Part shown: piece by piece, positions 25,223 to 33,401 of the stretch | Layout of the letters: each line of letters starts with the position of its first letter | How positions within the stretch are numbered: the stretch's first letter is position 1 | DNA from: Cytophagales bacterium | Lineage (GTDB): Bacteria > Bacteroidota > Bacteroidia > Cytophagales > Spirosomataceae | Assembly (NCBI GenBank): GCA_013298805.1 | Contig: JAAFIU010000008.1 | Location: 1-51,041 of the forward strand | DNA length: 51,041 bases | Reading direction: 5' to 3' | Position numbers and translations under genes: made by a program | The notes under the pieces: generated by a model | What the model was told of the DNA's origin: nothing | The model's database searches: none | What the model saw: the letters and a program-made list of their open reading frames with translations, nothing else

Positions 25223-25777
25223 TTACCAACCTACATATCCTTCTGGAATAATTTCGTTGAGACGTAAGTAACAAATTGCCTGTCCACGATGGTGAATAAT
25301 ATGGTTTTCCATAGCGTAGAAAAAACGCCAAACGGGCAGATTTCCGCCTGCATAATCTTCGGGTTTTAGTAACTGCTCGACTTTGGTATTATTAACCACC
25401 GTTACAACCCAAGCATAAAACTTTTGCAGTTCTTTTTCCAAATCAGCTTTTGATAATTTTGCCCAAAATGAAGGAGGCGTTTTCTCATAAGGGTTGGGAA
25501 TATTCAAACGCCCAGACAATTGCATAGCCGCATAAATGATACAATGTACAAATTGCGTTCTGAACGAAAAAGACTCGGGTGTATAACGAAACTCCAATTT
25601 TTCCTCGGGCATTTGGTTGAAAATTGTGAGTGTGTATTCCTCTGAGCGTTTCCAAGCCGTTGCAAATTCATCTTTAAAGCCCAAAAGGTCTTTTTCAATT
25701 TGCTTTTTCCCAAAACTTGGTAAAGCAATCAGCCCACCAAATAAGGATTTTAGAAGGGTATTTCTGGAGATTTTCAT
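25223..25777 (-). CDS. DinB family protein with N-terminal signal-like segment
   Basis: The 184-residue protein starts MKISRNTLLKSLFGGLIALP, a signal or anchor-like segment, then shows the DinB/YfiT four-helix fold. It has LLGFKDEFATAWKRSEEYTL, FVHCIIYAAM in helix 2 with a metal-ligand His, and AMENHIIHHRGQAICYLRLN near 157-176 with the His pair of the usual metal triad. DinB-like proteins are metal-binding and often act as bacillithiol- or mycothiol-dependent transferases, but most are uncharacterised. An exported DinB is less usual. It is separated from the three other DinB genes at 31-33 kb. Confidence 0.85.
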   Translation of the reverse strand: MKISRNTLLKSLFGGLIALPSFGKKQIEKDLLGFKDEFATAWKRSEEYTLTIFNQMPEEKLEFRYTPESFSFRTQFVHCIIYAAMQLSGRLNIPNPYEKTPPSFWAKLSKADLEKELQKFYAWVVTVVNNTKVEQLLKPEDYAGGNLPVWRFFYAMENHIIHHRGQAICYLRLNEIIPEGYVGW

Positions 25778-25829
25778 GTTTGTTGATATTTAAAATGCGT
25801 CAAAGACGCTAAACCAAACGACCCTGACA

Positions 25830-25886
25830 ATTCCATTGGGGTTACAAATCAGGGTCAGCGAGGTAATAGACTTGAATCAGTGAGAG
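25830..25886. repeat. REP-like degenerate repeat
   Basis: The segment contains ACCCTGA paired with TCAGGGT around 20 bases, followed by TAATAGACTTGAATCAGTGA. The latter resembles TCATAGACTTGAACCAGCGA at 26681-26700 on the other side of the next gene. Confidence 0.45.
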
Positions 25887-26624
25887 TTAAACTTTGTCTA
25901 TAAATCCTAAGTTATTAATCGCCCAATTTGGATGAGAGTCTCCCCATTCAAAACCTAAACTTTCTACTTCAAAACCATTCTCATTTAGCTTTTTTATTGA
26001 ATTTCGCAAAAGTTTTCTATTATGTTCTACATATTCTTTTGGGAGATAAAAATTGAGGTATTCTACACCCCACGGATATTCATAAAAAGGTTCACCTTTT
26101 ATTTCTAAATCAATCCCAATTACAGTTTTTTTATTTTTTTCATTCCAACCACCAAAAATATTAAAAGAAGAGTCGTAAGTATTACTCATATTACTCACAT
26201 TAAAATACTTACCTGTTTCACTATTGAAAAAATCTAAGCTATTAAAAATAATAATTGGAGTTGCGACTAAATAAGGGTCATCTTCGTCAATCCAAAGCGA
26301 ATGAATATCATTATATTTTTGAATCATACTCTCAAAATATTGAGTAGCATTATCATATGCTTTTTCTTTAGGAATGAAGGCTGTATCAGAATAATTTTTA
26401 CCAAAAATTGCTTGAATAAATGGAATTTCAACTCTGTGGGTAAAAACCCAGGGGAAACAATCTAATAGTGTTTTATGAATTTCTATTAAATCCTTAAAAA
26501 GAAAGTTTTTTTTAGGCACATTTTGCAGAAATGTCCAATGTGCTGTTTGTTTTGAAACACCTATACTGTGTATATATTTCTCCCAAAATATAGTGTTAGG
26601 AATTAATAATTTGTTTTGAATCAT
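25887..26624 (-). CDS. Hypothetical protein, possible orphan immunity-type protein
   Basis: I place the start at 26624 (MIQNKLLIPNTIFWEKYIHS), giving 245 residues, because the longer frame to 26684 begins inside a REP-like repeat. The protein is soluble, rich in aromatic and acidic residues (HSLWIDEDDPYLVATPIIIF, GIDLEIKGEPFYEYPWGVEY), and ends GFEWGDSHPNWAINNLGFID. No signal, membrane segment or catalytic motif is seen and I do not recognise the family. Its isolation among repeats beside another orphan whose start overlaps a toxin-like tail makes an orphan immunity role conceivable. That is inference only. Confidence 0.55.
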   Translation of the reverse strand: MIQNKLLIPNTIFWEKYIHSIGVSKQTAHWTFLQNVPKKNFLFKDLIEIHKTLLDCFPWVFTHRVEIPFIQAIFGKNYSDTAFIPKEKAYDNATQYFESMIQKYNDIHSLWIDEDDPYLVATPIIIFNSLDFFNSETGKYFNVSNMSNTYDSSFNIFGGWNEKNKKTVIGIDLEIKGEPFYEYPWGVEYLNFYLPKEYVEHNRKLLRNSIKKLNENGFEVESLGFEWGDSHPNWAINNLGFIDKV

Positions 26625-26664
26625 TTTGTTATTTTGCTTAAATCCAATAAAAACCTTGAACCAT

Positions 26665-27051
26665 CCCCCACTGGCACAAGTCATAGACTTGAACCAGCGA
26701 GGCTATCTTCAAAACAGCTTTATTCTCATAAAATAAAGACCAATCAGTTATTATTTGATTCATTATAATAATGGTTATTTAATTATTGAGGAATAAAAAA
26801 TAAAGCTCAATCGGATAGAGACAAGCGAGTGCGGGAGTCCGACTAAATCAAATTTTTGTATGTTCTGGATTTTATAACTGCTTTTGAATATTCATAAGCC
26901 ATAAGGAAACAGGTGAAATTTATATATTCATCTGTACCTCCCCCACTGGCGCAAGTTTAACAAAGCGTAAATTTCAGTTTGAAACCCCCACTGGCGCAAG
27001 TTTAGCAAAGCGTAACTTGTGCCAAGCCAAATGTTCAGTTTAAAACTGAAC
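26665..27051. repeat. Cluster of CCCCCACTGGCGCAAGT repeats
   Basis: Three copies of CCCCCACTGGCRCAAGT start at 26665, 26940 and 26985. The last two continue as TTTARCAAAGCGTAA. The third forms a hairpin (GGCGCAAGTTTAGC with GCGTAACTTGTGCC), and GTTCAGTT/AACTGAAC (27033-27051) is a further small hairpin. They fill the 424-base gap between two hypothetical genes, in which I see no gene. Confidence 0.65.
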
Positions 27052-27108
27052 GTATGAATAGTCCAAGTCATAAGGCTTTAACCAGTTAGAGAGGTCATAT
27101 ACTAAAGC

Positions 27109-27897
27109 TCAAATTAATTTTAATTCCTTTTTTATATTATCATAAATATACTTTTCATCTTCTCCCCAATGAAAACAAAAACAATCTCCTTTCTTCCATC
27201 CATCAATTTCAAAATAATACGTAACAGGGTTTTCTAAAATATAATTAATGTCTTTTTCATGTCCTATGTATTTCTCCTCTAAAATTTGTCCCCAAGGCTT
27301 TTTATCCGCAACCGTGAAAAAAGACTTTTCAAATGAATTACTATCCAGAACAACTAATCGATATTTATCTTTATCAAAATCTTTAAACGATTCCAACCAA
27401 ACTGTATGTGTTTTACTTCGGTTATTAACTCTTTTGGAAACTGGGGTAAAGAAATCATTTTCAGACATTTTTTCAAAAGCCAAATCTAATAAATAGGTTT
27501 CTTCATTAAAATTTATTGCATACGCTTTTAGTGTGCTATAAATCCAATTATTCAAAAAAGAATGGACTTCTTTTATATCTACAATTTGGAGTAAAAAATC
27601 TTTATCTAAGAAAGTAGAAATTGATCCGATGTGGTCAAATCCTCCTAAATTAAACCTTTCAATTACTGTATAATTTGAATCATATATTGAACACTCACCT
27701 TTTTGCTTAATATCATAGATGTGAATGCTAAGAATATTTGTATTTTCTACTACAAATTGGGCATTAATTTTATTCAAGAAAACAAGAAATAAGTCTTGTA
27801 AAATAGACCAGTAACGACCAAATTTACGATTATTTTTTGCCTCATTTTTAAGACTTTCAAGGGCATATAGCCTCACATCAATTATTCTGTATTTCAT
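27109..27897 (-). CDS. Hypothetical protein, likely immunity protein of a lost toxin
   Basis: The 262-residue soluble protein (MKYRIIDVRLYALESLKNEA onward) has no signal peptide, membrane helix or known catalytic motif. It ends with a Trp- and Asp-rich part containing DGWKKGDCFCFHWGEDEKYI. I do not recognise its family. Its ATG overlaps, by an ATGA junction, the TGA of a 20-codon open stretch reading AERAKMAQKWIDDNIKLFGK. That looks like the C-terminal end of a polymorphic toxin; toxin and immunity genes commonly overlap in this way. The surrounding REP-like repeats and lack of any intact toxin suggest an orphan immunity gene. Confidence in the gene is good; the role is inference. Confidence 0.6.
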   Translation of the reverse strand: MKYRIIDVRLYALESLKNEAKNNRKFGRYWSILQDLFLVFLNKINAQFVVENTNILSIHIYDIKQKGECSIYDSNYTVIERFNLGGFDHIGSISTFLDKDFLLQIVDIKEVHSFLNNWIYSTLKAYAINFNEETYLLDLAFEKMSENDFFTPVSKRVNNRSKTHTVWLESFKDFDKDKYRLVVLDSNSFEKSFFTVADKKPWGQILEEKYIGHEKDINYILENPVTYYFEIDGWKKGDCFCFHWGEDEKYIYDNIKKELKLI

Positions 27898-27956
27898 TTT
27901 CCAAAAAGTTTAATGTTATCATCAATCCATTTTTGAGCCATTTTTGCTCTTTCAGC
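27894..27956 (-). pseudogene. Remnant of a toxin C-terminus
   Basis: Twenty sense codons (AERAKMAQKWIDDNIKLFGK) and a TGA are preceded by an in-frame TAA at 27957-27959, so no intact gene remains. The stop overlaps the start of the downstream gene as ATGA. The amphipathic, Lys-rich tail resembles ends of Rhs-type or other polymorphic toxin modules, but the stretch is short. Confidence 0.4.
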
Positions 27957-28057
27957 TTACACCAATTTACAATTAGAGCTTAATGGTCGTGCATTCTTAA
28001 CACAAATGAAATCCGTGAAAATCCGCATAATCCAAAAAATCCGTGGTCTAAAAAACT

Positions 28058-28618
28058 CTACAAAAAATCCCACGCCACCACTTCCCATAATTCTGGATAA
28101 GTCGAATCAAAATATTCGTGGATAATTTCAAAACCTACTCGTTTATGAGCCGCTAATGAACGGAGATTTCGCTTGGCAATTTCGGTTACGCAAAGCTCAA
28201 AACGGTCGGATAATTCAGTTTTGTGTTTAGCATAAAGTCCGTCAAAAATACCTTGCCCTCGGTAGCCTTCCGCTACGCAAATCTGCCCCATAGCATAGTA
28301 TTTAGTATCTTTTATCAGCTTGCCTTTGTATTCCAATTTGTCTAACATTTCAAACATAGCGGTCAAAACGGGAATGTCGAATCTGAAACTTTCGGGCATA
28401 ACCAAAGCATAGCCCACCACTTTGTCGCCGTCTTTAGCAATAATTTGCGGATAAGCCTGATTCATGCGTGAAAGCAAGTCGAAATTGTGAACTACGGTAA
28501 CAAATCCTTGGTCGTTGGCAACGTCTTCGGAGATGTTTTTAGTTAGGTTTACTTGTTGTAAATCCAATAATTGTTGGATTTCTCGTTCGGTGGTTATGGT
28601 TGTGAAAATTACGCTCAT
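28058..28618 (-). CDS. GNAT family N-acetyltransferase
   Basis: The 186-residue protein has the GNAT fold. A central strand runs KVVGYALVMPES, then YYAMGQICVAEGYRGQGIFD with the acetyl-CoA-binding R/Q-x-x-G-x-G/A loop near 113-125. Later it has VTEIAKRNLRSLAAHKRVGF, with the typical N-x-x-S/A-x-x-x-H helix before GFEIIHEY. The acceptor substrate cannot be read from sequence. It lies 39 bases after the ChaN-like gene on the same strand, so the two may be co-transcribed. Confidence 0.9.
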   Translation of the reverse strand: MSVIFTTITTEREIQQLLDLQQVNLTKNISEDVANDQGFVTVVHNFDLLSRMNQAYPQIIAKDGDKVVGYALVMPESFRFDIPVLTAMFEMLDKLEYKGKLIKDTKYYAMGQICVAEGYRGQGIFDGLYAKHKTELSDRFELCVTEIAKRNLRSLAAHKRVGFEIIHEYFDSTYPELWEVVAWDFL

Positions 28619-28657
28619 AGGTTTAATGAGTGATTTTTGAATGAGTGATTGAGTATT

Positions 28658-29533
28658 TTAATAACTTTTTGTCATATCGTCGGGAATGACAAAGATAAAA
28701 TTGGCTGAATTTTTCTCTTTTTCAGCGGGTTTTGTGATGTCTTCCGCTTGAATTGTATTGATGGTAACGATTTTCAATTTAGGGTTTTTCTTCTTCAAAT
28801 GCCAAACAATTCCTTCAAAATTATTGGAATGATAGCTTCCGTTATAATGCAAAAAAGTTTGTCCCGACTGATAATTTTTCAGAATAAAACTCGCCATCGT
28901 TGCATCTTTAATTACTTGAGCTTTGGTAATATTTTCAGCCGACATACTTGAGCCACCCATGCCGTGCATTCCGCCCATTTTCATCATTTCTGCATAAGCG
29001 GGCAAAGTCAAATCTACGTCAATTGGCAAGGGTGCAATATTCTTTTTTGCCTCTTCTGAAAGTTGAGCAAGACCTTCCAAACCGCCTTTTGACACAATAC
29101 TTGCATAACGACGAGGAATATTAGTAGCCACAAATTTCAACTGATTATTTTGAGCAAAATCCAACAAAGGTTTATAGTCAGTTTGGTAGTTTTGCCATAC
29201 TTTGGCTTCGGTTTCAAATTGCTTGGCAGTAATAATTTTCTTCAAATATTCATCCACAACAGTTTGATTATCAGCTTCAAACATTTCAGCTCCCAAGATT
29301 AATTTTTCTTTTTTCCCTTGAAATAAATCTTTTGTAACCTGCAATTCAAGCCAATGATTTAAAGAATTATCGTGTAATTCGCCAAAGAACACAATGTCGG
29401 CTTGTGTTAATTCTTTAAGCATTTTTTCGTAAGAAGTCGGTTTGAAATCTTGGTCGTACAACAAATACGCAGGTTTGTCCGCTTTGAAGAAACTGAATAT
29501 CAAAATTGTGAATAAAAGAGAGAGAATTTTCAT
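28658..29533 (-). CDS. ChaN-like lipoprotein/haem-binding domain protein
   Basis: The 291-residue protein starts with a hydrophobic signal segment (1-19). It then has ADIVFFGELHDNSLNHWLEL near 50-69, whose Gly-Glu-x-His is the ChaN/EreA-TraB (Tiki-like) signature, followed by LILGAEMFEADNQ. ChaN of Campylobacter binds haem pairs, while others are putative metalloproteases; the C-terminal HYNGSYHSNNFEGIVWHLKK supplies further conserved His residues. A Met/Gly-rich loop (MMKMGGMHGMGGSSM) near 190-205 could bind metal. No lipobox Cys is evident, so lipid anchoring is not supported. Co-transcription with the GNAT gene is likely. Confidence 0.82.
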   Translation of the reverse strand: MKILSLLFTILIFSFFKADKPAYLLYDQDFKPTSYEKMLKELTQADIVFFGELHDNSLNHWLELQVTKDLFQGKKEKLILGAEMFEADNQTVVDEYLKKIITAKQFETEAKVWQNYQTDYKPLLDFAQNNQLKFVATNIPRRYASIVSKGGLEGLAQLSEEAKKNIAPLPIDVDLTLPAYAEMMKMGGMHGMGGSSMSAENITKAQVIKDATMASFILKNYQSGQTFLHYNGSYHSNNFEGIVWHLKKKNPKLKIVTINTIQAEDITKPAEKEKNSANFIFVIPDDMTKSY

Positions 29534-29882
29534 TTGTTTTGAAGTATAACGTTTTGTTGAATATGTGTCTTACGTAAATTTATAGATATACTTTTTTGAA
29601 ACAAAGATAATTCTGGCAAAGTGGAGTTGTGTAGAAAGTCCAAAGTATTAAGTATTAAGAAAATCAAACCCGATAAAATTTTGTATTTAAGCAAATAAGT
29701 ATGCAACACAATACTTTATTTCAAAAAATAGCATTAATGTTTCCATTTAATTTGTGGAAAATTCTTAGAACTTAGGTGAATTGGTTTGCGAAGCTATACT
29801 CACAACCCCACTAACCCCCCCCCAATAGAGAGGGTTTTTAAAATCCCTTATAAATTACAACAACCAATCTAACAATATTAAC
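29534..29882. promoter_or_regulatory. Divergent promoter region between ChaN-like and oxidoreductase genes
   Basis: The 349-base gap contains TATCTTTG on the minus strand (29609-29602), a -7-like element about 70 bases before the ChaN-like start. A poly-C tract of nine to ten bases lies near 29814-29822. I see no gene in it. Confidence 0.35.
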
Positions 29883-30971
29883 ATGAATAATACTCGTCGT
29901 GATTTTCTAAAAACCTTTGTAGCGACTTCGGTTGCTTTGCCCTTGGTTTCTGCAACGAATGCGTCCGCCAATACCGAGAAAAAATTAGGCGTTGCCCTTG
30001 TCGGTTTGGGTAGCTATGCCACTAATAATTTAGCTCCTGCCCTTGTCAATACCAAAAATTGCTATTTAGCGGGTATCGTGACGGGAACACCCGAAAAAGC
30101 AGAAACTTGGAAAAAGAAGTATAATATTCCCGACAAGAATATTTACAACTATCAAAATTTCGATGAAATCGCTAAAAATCCAGATATTGATGTGGTTTAC
30201 GTGGTTTTACCGAACGGACTTCATCACGAATATACTTTAAGAACTGCCAAAGCTGGGAAACACGTCATTTGTGAAAAACCAATGGCAATTTCGGTGAAAG
30301 AAGCCGAAGAAATGATTGCCGCTTGCAAGGCTGCCAAGGTTACTTTGTCGATTGGCTACCGACTTCATTATGAGCCATTTACGAACGAAGTAATGCGTTT
30401 AGCAAAAGACAAAGATTTTGGAAAAGTAACTTTCATCGAAGCAAGTTTTGGTTTTCCACTGAGAGATAAAAAAGCTTGGCGAATGATTCCGAAACTTTCG
30501 GGAGGTGGCCCTATGTTAGACGTGGGTATTTATGCCCTCAACGCCGCCCGATACGCAACGGGTGAAGAACCGATTTCGGTAACGGCACAAACCGTTAAAA
30601 CTCGTCCTGATATTTACGTGGATGGCATTGAGGAGACTTTATTTTGGCAAATGAAATTTCCGAGTGGAGCTATTTCAAATCATACAACTACCTACAATTC
30701 GTACTTGCAACGCCTGTATGTAGGCTATGAAGATGGTAATTTAGAAATGTCGCCTGCCTACGATTATGGCCCTTTGAAAGGCAAAACATCTAAAGGTGAT
30801 ATGAATTTTCCAATCGTGCATCATCAAACTTTGATGTTGGACGGCATTTCTGGCGACATTATCAATAAACGCCCCATGCGAACGCCAGGGGAAGAAGGTT
30901 TGCGTGATATGAAAATTATGCGAGCTGTTTTTGAAGCCGCCAAAACGGGGAAAGAAGTAAAATTAGTGTAA
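29883..30971 (+). CDS. Gfo/Idh/MocA family oxidoreductase, Tat-exported
   Basis: The 362-residue protein has a twin-arginine signal (NTRRDFLKTFVATSVALPLV), so it is probably folded with its NADP cofactor in the cytoplasm and exported. The Rossmann motif is LGVALVGLGSYA near 34-45. The family hallmark EKP follows in AGKHVICEKPMAISVKEAEE, and the C-terminal alpha/beta domain has GGGPMLDVGIYALNAARYAT with the conserved Asp and Tyr. The arrangement matches glucose-fructose oxidoreductase-like periplasmic enzymes; the sugar substrate is unknown. A 22-bp inverted repeat follows before the next gene. Confidence 0.92.
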   Translation: MNNTRRDFLKTFVATSVALPLVSATNASANTEKKLGVALVGLGSYATNNLAPALVNTKNCYLAGIVTGTPEKAETWKKKYNIPDKNIYNYQNFDEIAKNPDIDVVYVVLPNGLHHEYTLRTAKAGKHVICEKPMAISVKEAEEMIAACKAAKVTLSIGYRLHYEPFTNEVMRLAKDKDFGKVTFIEASFGFPLRDKKAWRMIPKLSGGGPMLDVGIYALNAARYATGEEPISVTAQTVKTRPDIYVDGIEETLFWQMKFPSGAISNHTTTYNSYLQRLYVGYEDGNLEMSPAYDYGPLKGKTSKGDMNFPIVHHQTLMLDGISGDIINKRPMRTPGEEGLRDMKIMRAVFEAAKTGKEVKLV

Positions 30972-30974
30972 GTT

Positions 30975-31030
30975 TGCGACACAGATTTCAGTCTGTATAT
31001 CAAAAGCCAGACTGGAGTCTGTGTTGCAAA
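30975..31030. repeat. Intergenic hairpin of REP type
   Basis: TTGCGACACAGATTTCAGTCTG (22 bases, 30975-30996, written here as TTGCGACACAGA + TTTCAGTCTG) pairs with 31009-31030 with three mismatches around a 12-base loop. No T run follows, so it may be a weak terminator or a REP-like element. Confidence 0.65.
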
Positions 31031-31040
31031 AACTAAAAAC

Positions 31041-31505
31041 ATGAACGAAATTATCAATCAATTAAACAATCGAATTTCATTAGTAAATTCATACATCTCG
31101 GCTCTTTCTGAAGAAGCATTACAGGCTAAACTGAATGACAATTCTTGGTCTAAAAAGGAAATTTTAGGGCATCTCATTGACTCTGCTCAAAGTAATATTC
31201 GTAGAATGGTTGTTGGACAATATCAGGAAAATGCCCATATCATTTATCACCAAAACGAATGGGTTAAAGCAGCTGATTATCAAAGCTATAACTCAAAAGA
31301 CTTACTTGATTTTTGGGTATTATTAAACAAGCATTTTTGCCAAGTTTTAAAGAATTTACCCCTCGAAAACTATCAAACCACTACTAATTGGGGCAGTGCA
31401 ACTACGCCAATGTTAGAGCAAGATTTGGTTACACTTGAATTTGTAGCCAATGACTATATTCGCCACCTCGACCATCATCTCAAACAAATGGGAATGACCA
31501 TTTAA
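31041..31505 (+). CDS. DinB family protein
   Basis: The 154-residue protein has the DinB_2 pattern. It shows SKKEILGHLIDSAQSNIRRM with the first metal His (residue 48), IIYHQNEWVKAADYQ in the middle, and FVANDYIRHLDHHLKQMGMT at the C-terminus with His-x-x-His. The protein is likely a metal-dependent thiol transferase or a related uncharacterised protein. It is followed after one base by a GNAT gene, so the two are translationally coupled or at least co-transcribed. It is one of three DinB genes in 2.1 kb. Confidence 0.9.
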   Translation: MNEIINQLNNRISLVNSYISALSEEALQAKLNDNSWSKKEILGHLIDSAQSNIRRMVVGQYQENAHIIYHQNEWVKAADYQSYNSKDLLDFWVLLNKHFCQVLKNLPLENYQTTTNWGSATTPMLEQDLVTLEFVANDYIRHLDHHLKQMGMTI

Positions 31506-31506
31506 C

Positions 31507-31947
31507 ATGATTTTTTCCCTACGAAAAGCTACTGACAATGACCTTGATTTGACTTACAAAATCAAGAAAAATGCTTTACAGGAATATTTGGAAATGCTTT
31601 GGGGTTGGAATGAACAAGCACAAAATGATTTTCACCTTGAAAACTTCAAAAAGGAGCATTTCCAGATTATTGAACAGCAAGAAGAAAGTATCGGCTATCT
31701 CGAAATCGAAAATCGTCAAGACCATATTTTTCTATCGAACATTATGATTTTGAAGCATTTTCAAGGAAAAGGCATTGGCAAAATTATTCTTGAAGATTTA
31801 ATGAAACATCATTCCGAAATACGTTTGGAGGTGCTGAAAGTCAATAAAAAAGCCGTTCAATTTTATCAAAATTTAGGGTTTAAGATAGTGGAGGAAGGAA
31901 ATGATTCTTTTAAAATGTATTTCAAAAAAACACCTACAACTACCTAA
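31507..31947 (+). CDS. GNAT family N-acetyltransferase
   Basis: The 146-residue protein begins MIFSLRKATDNDLDLTYKIK and has ESIGYLEIENRQDHIFLSNI followed by MILKHFQGKGIGKIILEDLM, the acetyl-CoA loop (Q-G-K-G-I-G). It ends with LEVLKVNKKAVQFYQNLGFK, the typical N-x-x-A-x-x-x-Y helix of the fold. Its start lies one base after the stop of the DinB gene, so it belongs to the same transcript. Acceptor is unknown; small-molecule acetylation is the family default. Confidence 0.9.
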   Translation: MIFSLRKATDNDLDLTYKIKKNALQEYLEMLWGWNEQAQNDFHLENFKKEHFQIIEQQEESIGYLEIENRQDHIFLSNIMILKHFQGKGIGKIILEDLMKHHSEIRLEVLKVNKKAVQFYQNLGFKIVEEGNDSFKMYFKKTPTTT

Positions 31948-32080
31948 TAAGCAAATACTTGCATTAATTTTTAGAACAAAACTTGCTTTCCTCAAAATCA
32001 TTTGGCATTTTTACCAAACAATCGTTTGGCAAAATATTAAAAAGTTTAAACAGGTTCATTCTTAAAACCGTTTTGAAAAC

Positions 32081-32596
32081 ATGACGAAACAGGCAATTAT
32101 CCAAAAACTTTCAGAAGGTTTCAGTATTATTGAAGCCACTATTCATCAATCTGACGGTGATGCTTTTTATCAAAAAAAAGACGAAAAGTGGTCGGCAGCA
32201 CAAAATATACAACATTTGATTCTCTCGGTGAAGCCTCTAAATTTAGCCTTCACATTGCCCAATTTTGCCCTTTTATTTTTCGGGAAACTTAATCGTGACC
32301 CGAGAAATTATCAGGAAATGGTGGAGAAATATCATCAAAAATTAGCAGAAGGCGGTGTTTCTACAGGGCAATTTACCCCAAAAGACGAAGACGGCAATAA
32401 AGAAGAGATTATAAAGCAATTCAGAACGGTGAATGATACTTTTTTAAAAAAAGTTGATGAATTCACAGAAGAAGATTTAGACAAATATCTTTTGCCTCAT
32501 CCGCTTTTAGGCAAATTAACCCTTCGTGAAATGCTCTATTTTACCATTTATCATACCTTGCATCATCATAAAGCCATCATATTTCAAATCAGCTAA
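32081..32596 (+). CDS. DinB family protein
   Basis: The 171-residue protein shows WSAAQNIQHLILSVKPLNLA near 39-58 with the first metal His, and ends PLLGKLTLREMLYFTIYHTL, then HHHKAIIFQIS, with a His cluster that fits the second part of the metal site. It starts 133 bases after the GNAT gene and ends four bases before the start of another DinB gene. The pair 32081 and 32601 are therefore probably one operon. The sequences of the three DinB copies differ widely, so they are not recent duplicates. Confidence 0.87.
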   Translation: MTKQAIIQKLSEGFSIIEATIHQSDGDAFYQKKDEKWSAAQNIQHLILSVKPLNLAFTLPNFALLFFGKLNRDPRNYQEMVEKYHQKLAEGGVSTGQFTPKDEDGNKEEIIKQFRTVNDTFLKKVDEFTEEDLDKYLLPHPLLGKLTLREMLYFTIYHTLHHHKAIIFQIS

Positions 32597-32600
32597 GACC

Positions 32601-33080
32601 ATGAATCTTATTCCATTAATGCAACAAGGTTTTGCCAGTACGAGCAAACGAATTACGAAGATTTCAGAAAACTTTATCGGCGACGAAGTGTTTTTTCGTC
32701 CTTATGATAAAGTAAATCATTTGGCTTGGGAAATTGGGCATTTAGCATTTGTCCGCAATACCATCATTAAATTACTCAATCCAAGCGAGAAATTAGAAAA
32801 TTTTGACAACGAACGAGCGATTTATTTCCCGGGAACTCCACTTCAACCCAATGAAATGTTTCCACCGATTAGCGAAATCATTGGAGCTTTTCAGAAAAGG
32901 GGTGAAAGAATTATTGAGTTATTACCAACGCTTACTCAAGAACATTGGGATGCTGAAAGTCCTTTTAAATTACCAATTGGCGAAACCGTTGGACAACAAA
33001 TTTGGGTATTTTTTCTCCATGAAAGTTCACATTTAGGAGAAATAGCTTATCTAAAAACGATAATGATGAGGGTGAGGTAA
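32601..33080 (+). CDS. DinB family protein
   Basis: I set the start at 32601 (MNLIPLMQQGFASTSKRITK), giving 159 residues and placing it four bases after the preceding stop; a longer frame to 32526 overlaps the previous gene. DinB features are VNHLAWEIGHLAFVRNTIIK with an early His, LQPNEMFPPISEIIGAF, and the C-terminal VGQQIWVFFLHESSHLGEIA with the His-x-x-x-His pattern. The function is probably a metal-dependent hydrolase or transferase of the DinB/BSH-transferase superfamily. It is the last gene before a terminator hairpin. Confidence 0.87.
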   Translation: MNLIPLMQQGFASTSKRITKISENFIGDEVFFRPYDKVNHLAWEIGHLAFVRNTIIKLLNPSEKLENFDNERAIYFPGTPLQPNEMFPPISEIIGAFQKRGERIIELLPTLTQEHWDAESPFKLPIGETVGQQIWVFFLHESSHLGEIAYLKTIMMRVR

Positions 33081-33086
33081 AATGAA

Positions 33087-33113
33087 AAAGGCGAGTGAAG
33101 CACACTCGCCTTT
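33087..33113 (+). terminator. Terminator after the DinB operon
   Basis: AAAGGCGAGTG (33087-33097) pairs perfectly with CACTCGCCTTT (33103-33113) around a 5-base loop. The T run is short (three T then ATG), so it may be moderately efficient. Confidence 0.75.
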
Positions 33114-33167
33114 ATGTCTAAATATGACTTATCAATGGAAGAAATATCACTAAACACTTCCAATATT

Positions 33168-33272
33168 CTATATTTTATGAATATCGCCATCAAAAATTGC
33201 GATTGTCAACCCCACAAAAATTAAGGCTGTGCAAGCCACCATTTTCCAACAAAAACTTAATACATTTTTCAT
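33168..33272 (-). CDS. Small single-span membrane protein
   Basis: A 34-codon frame begins at an ATG at 33272 and ends in TAG. The product MKNVLSFCWKMVACTALIFV followed by GLTIAIFDGDIHKI has one plausible transmembrane helix (residues 8-27) and a polar tail. No homologue is recognised and no Shine-Dalgarno is expected in this phylum. It is too short for confident coding statistics; a random ORF remains possible. Confidence 0.35.
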   Translation of the reverse strand: MKNVLSFCWKMVACTALIFVGLTIAIFDGDIHKI

Positions 33273-33401
33273 CTTATTTAATTTTAAGTTAACGAACCTG
33301 TTATATTCTGTTTTACTAATAAAAAGGTATTACTATCTCTTTTTTAATTGCTTGAAGCTAAAAGTTGCCTCCACGTATAGGTAAGTTTTGCCTAAGCCCT
33401 T

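Noticed and set aside
26625-26684. Longer start for the hypothetical at 25887-26624
   Set aside because: The extra 20 codons lie in a CCCCCACTGGCACAAGT repeat and give no protein-like sequence.
29806-29845. Poly-C tract as a phase-variation switch
   Set aside because: The tract lies in an intergenic gap about 60 bases before the oxidoreductase start, not in a reading frame or between promoter elements I can identify, so a switching role is unsupported.
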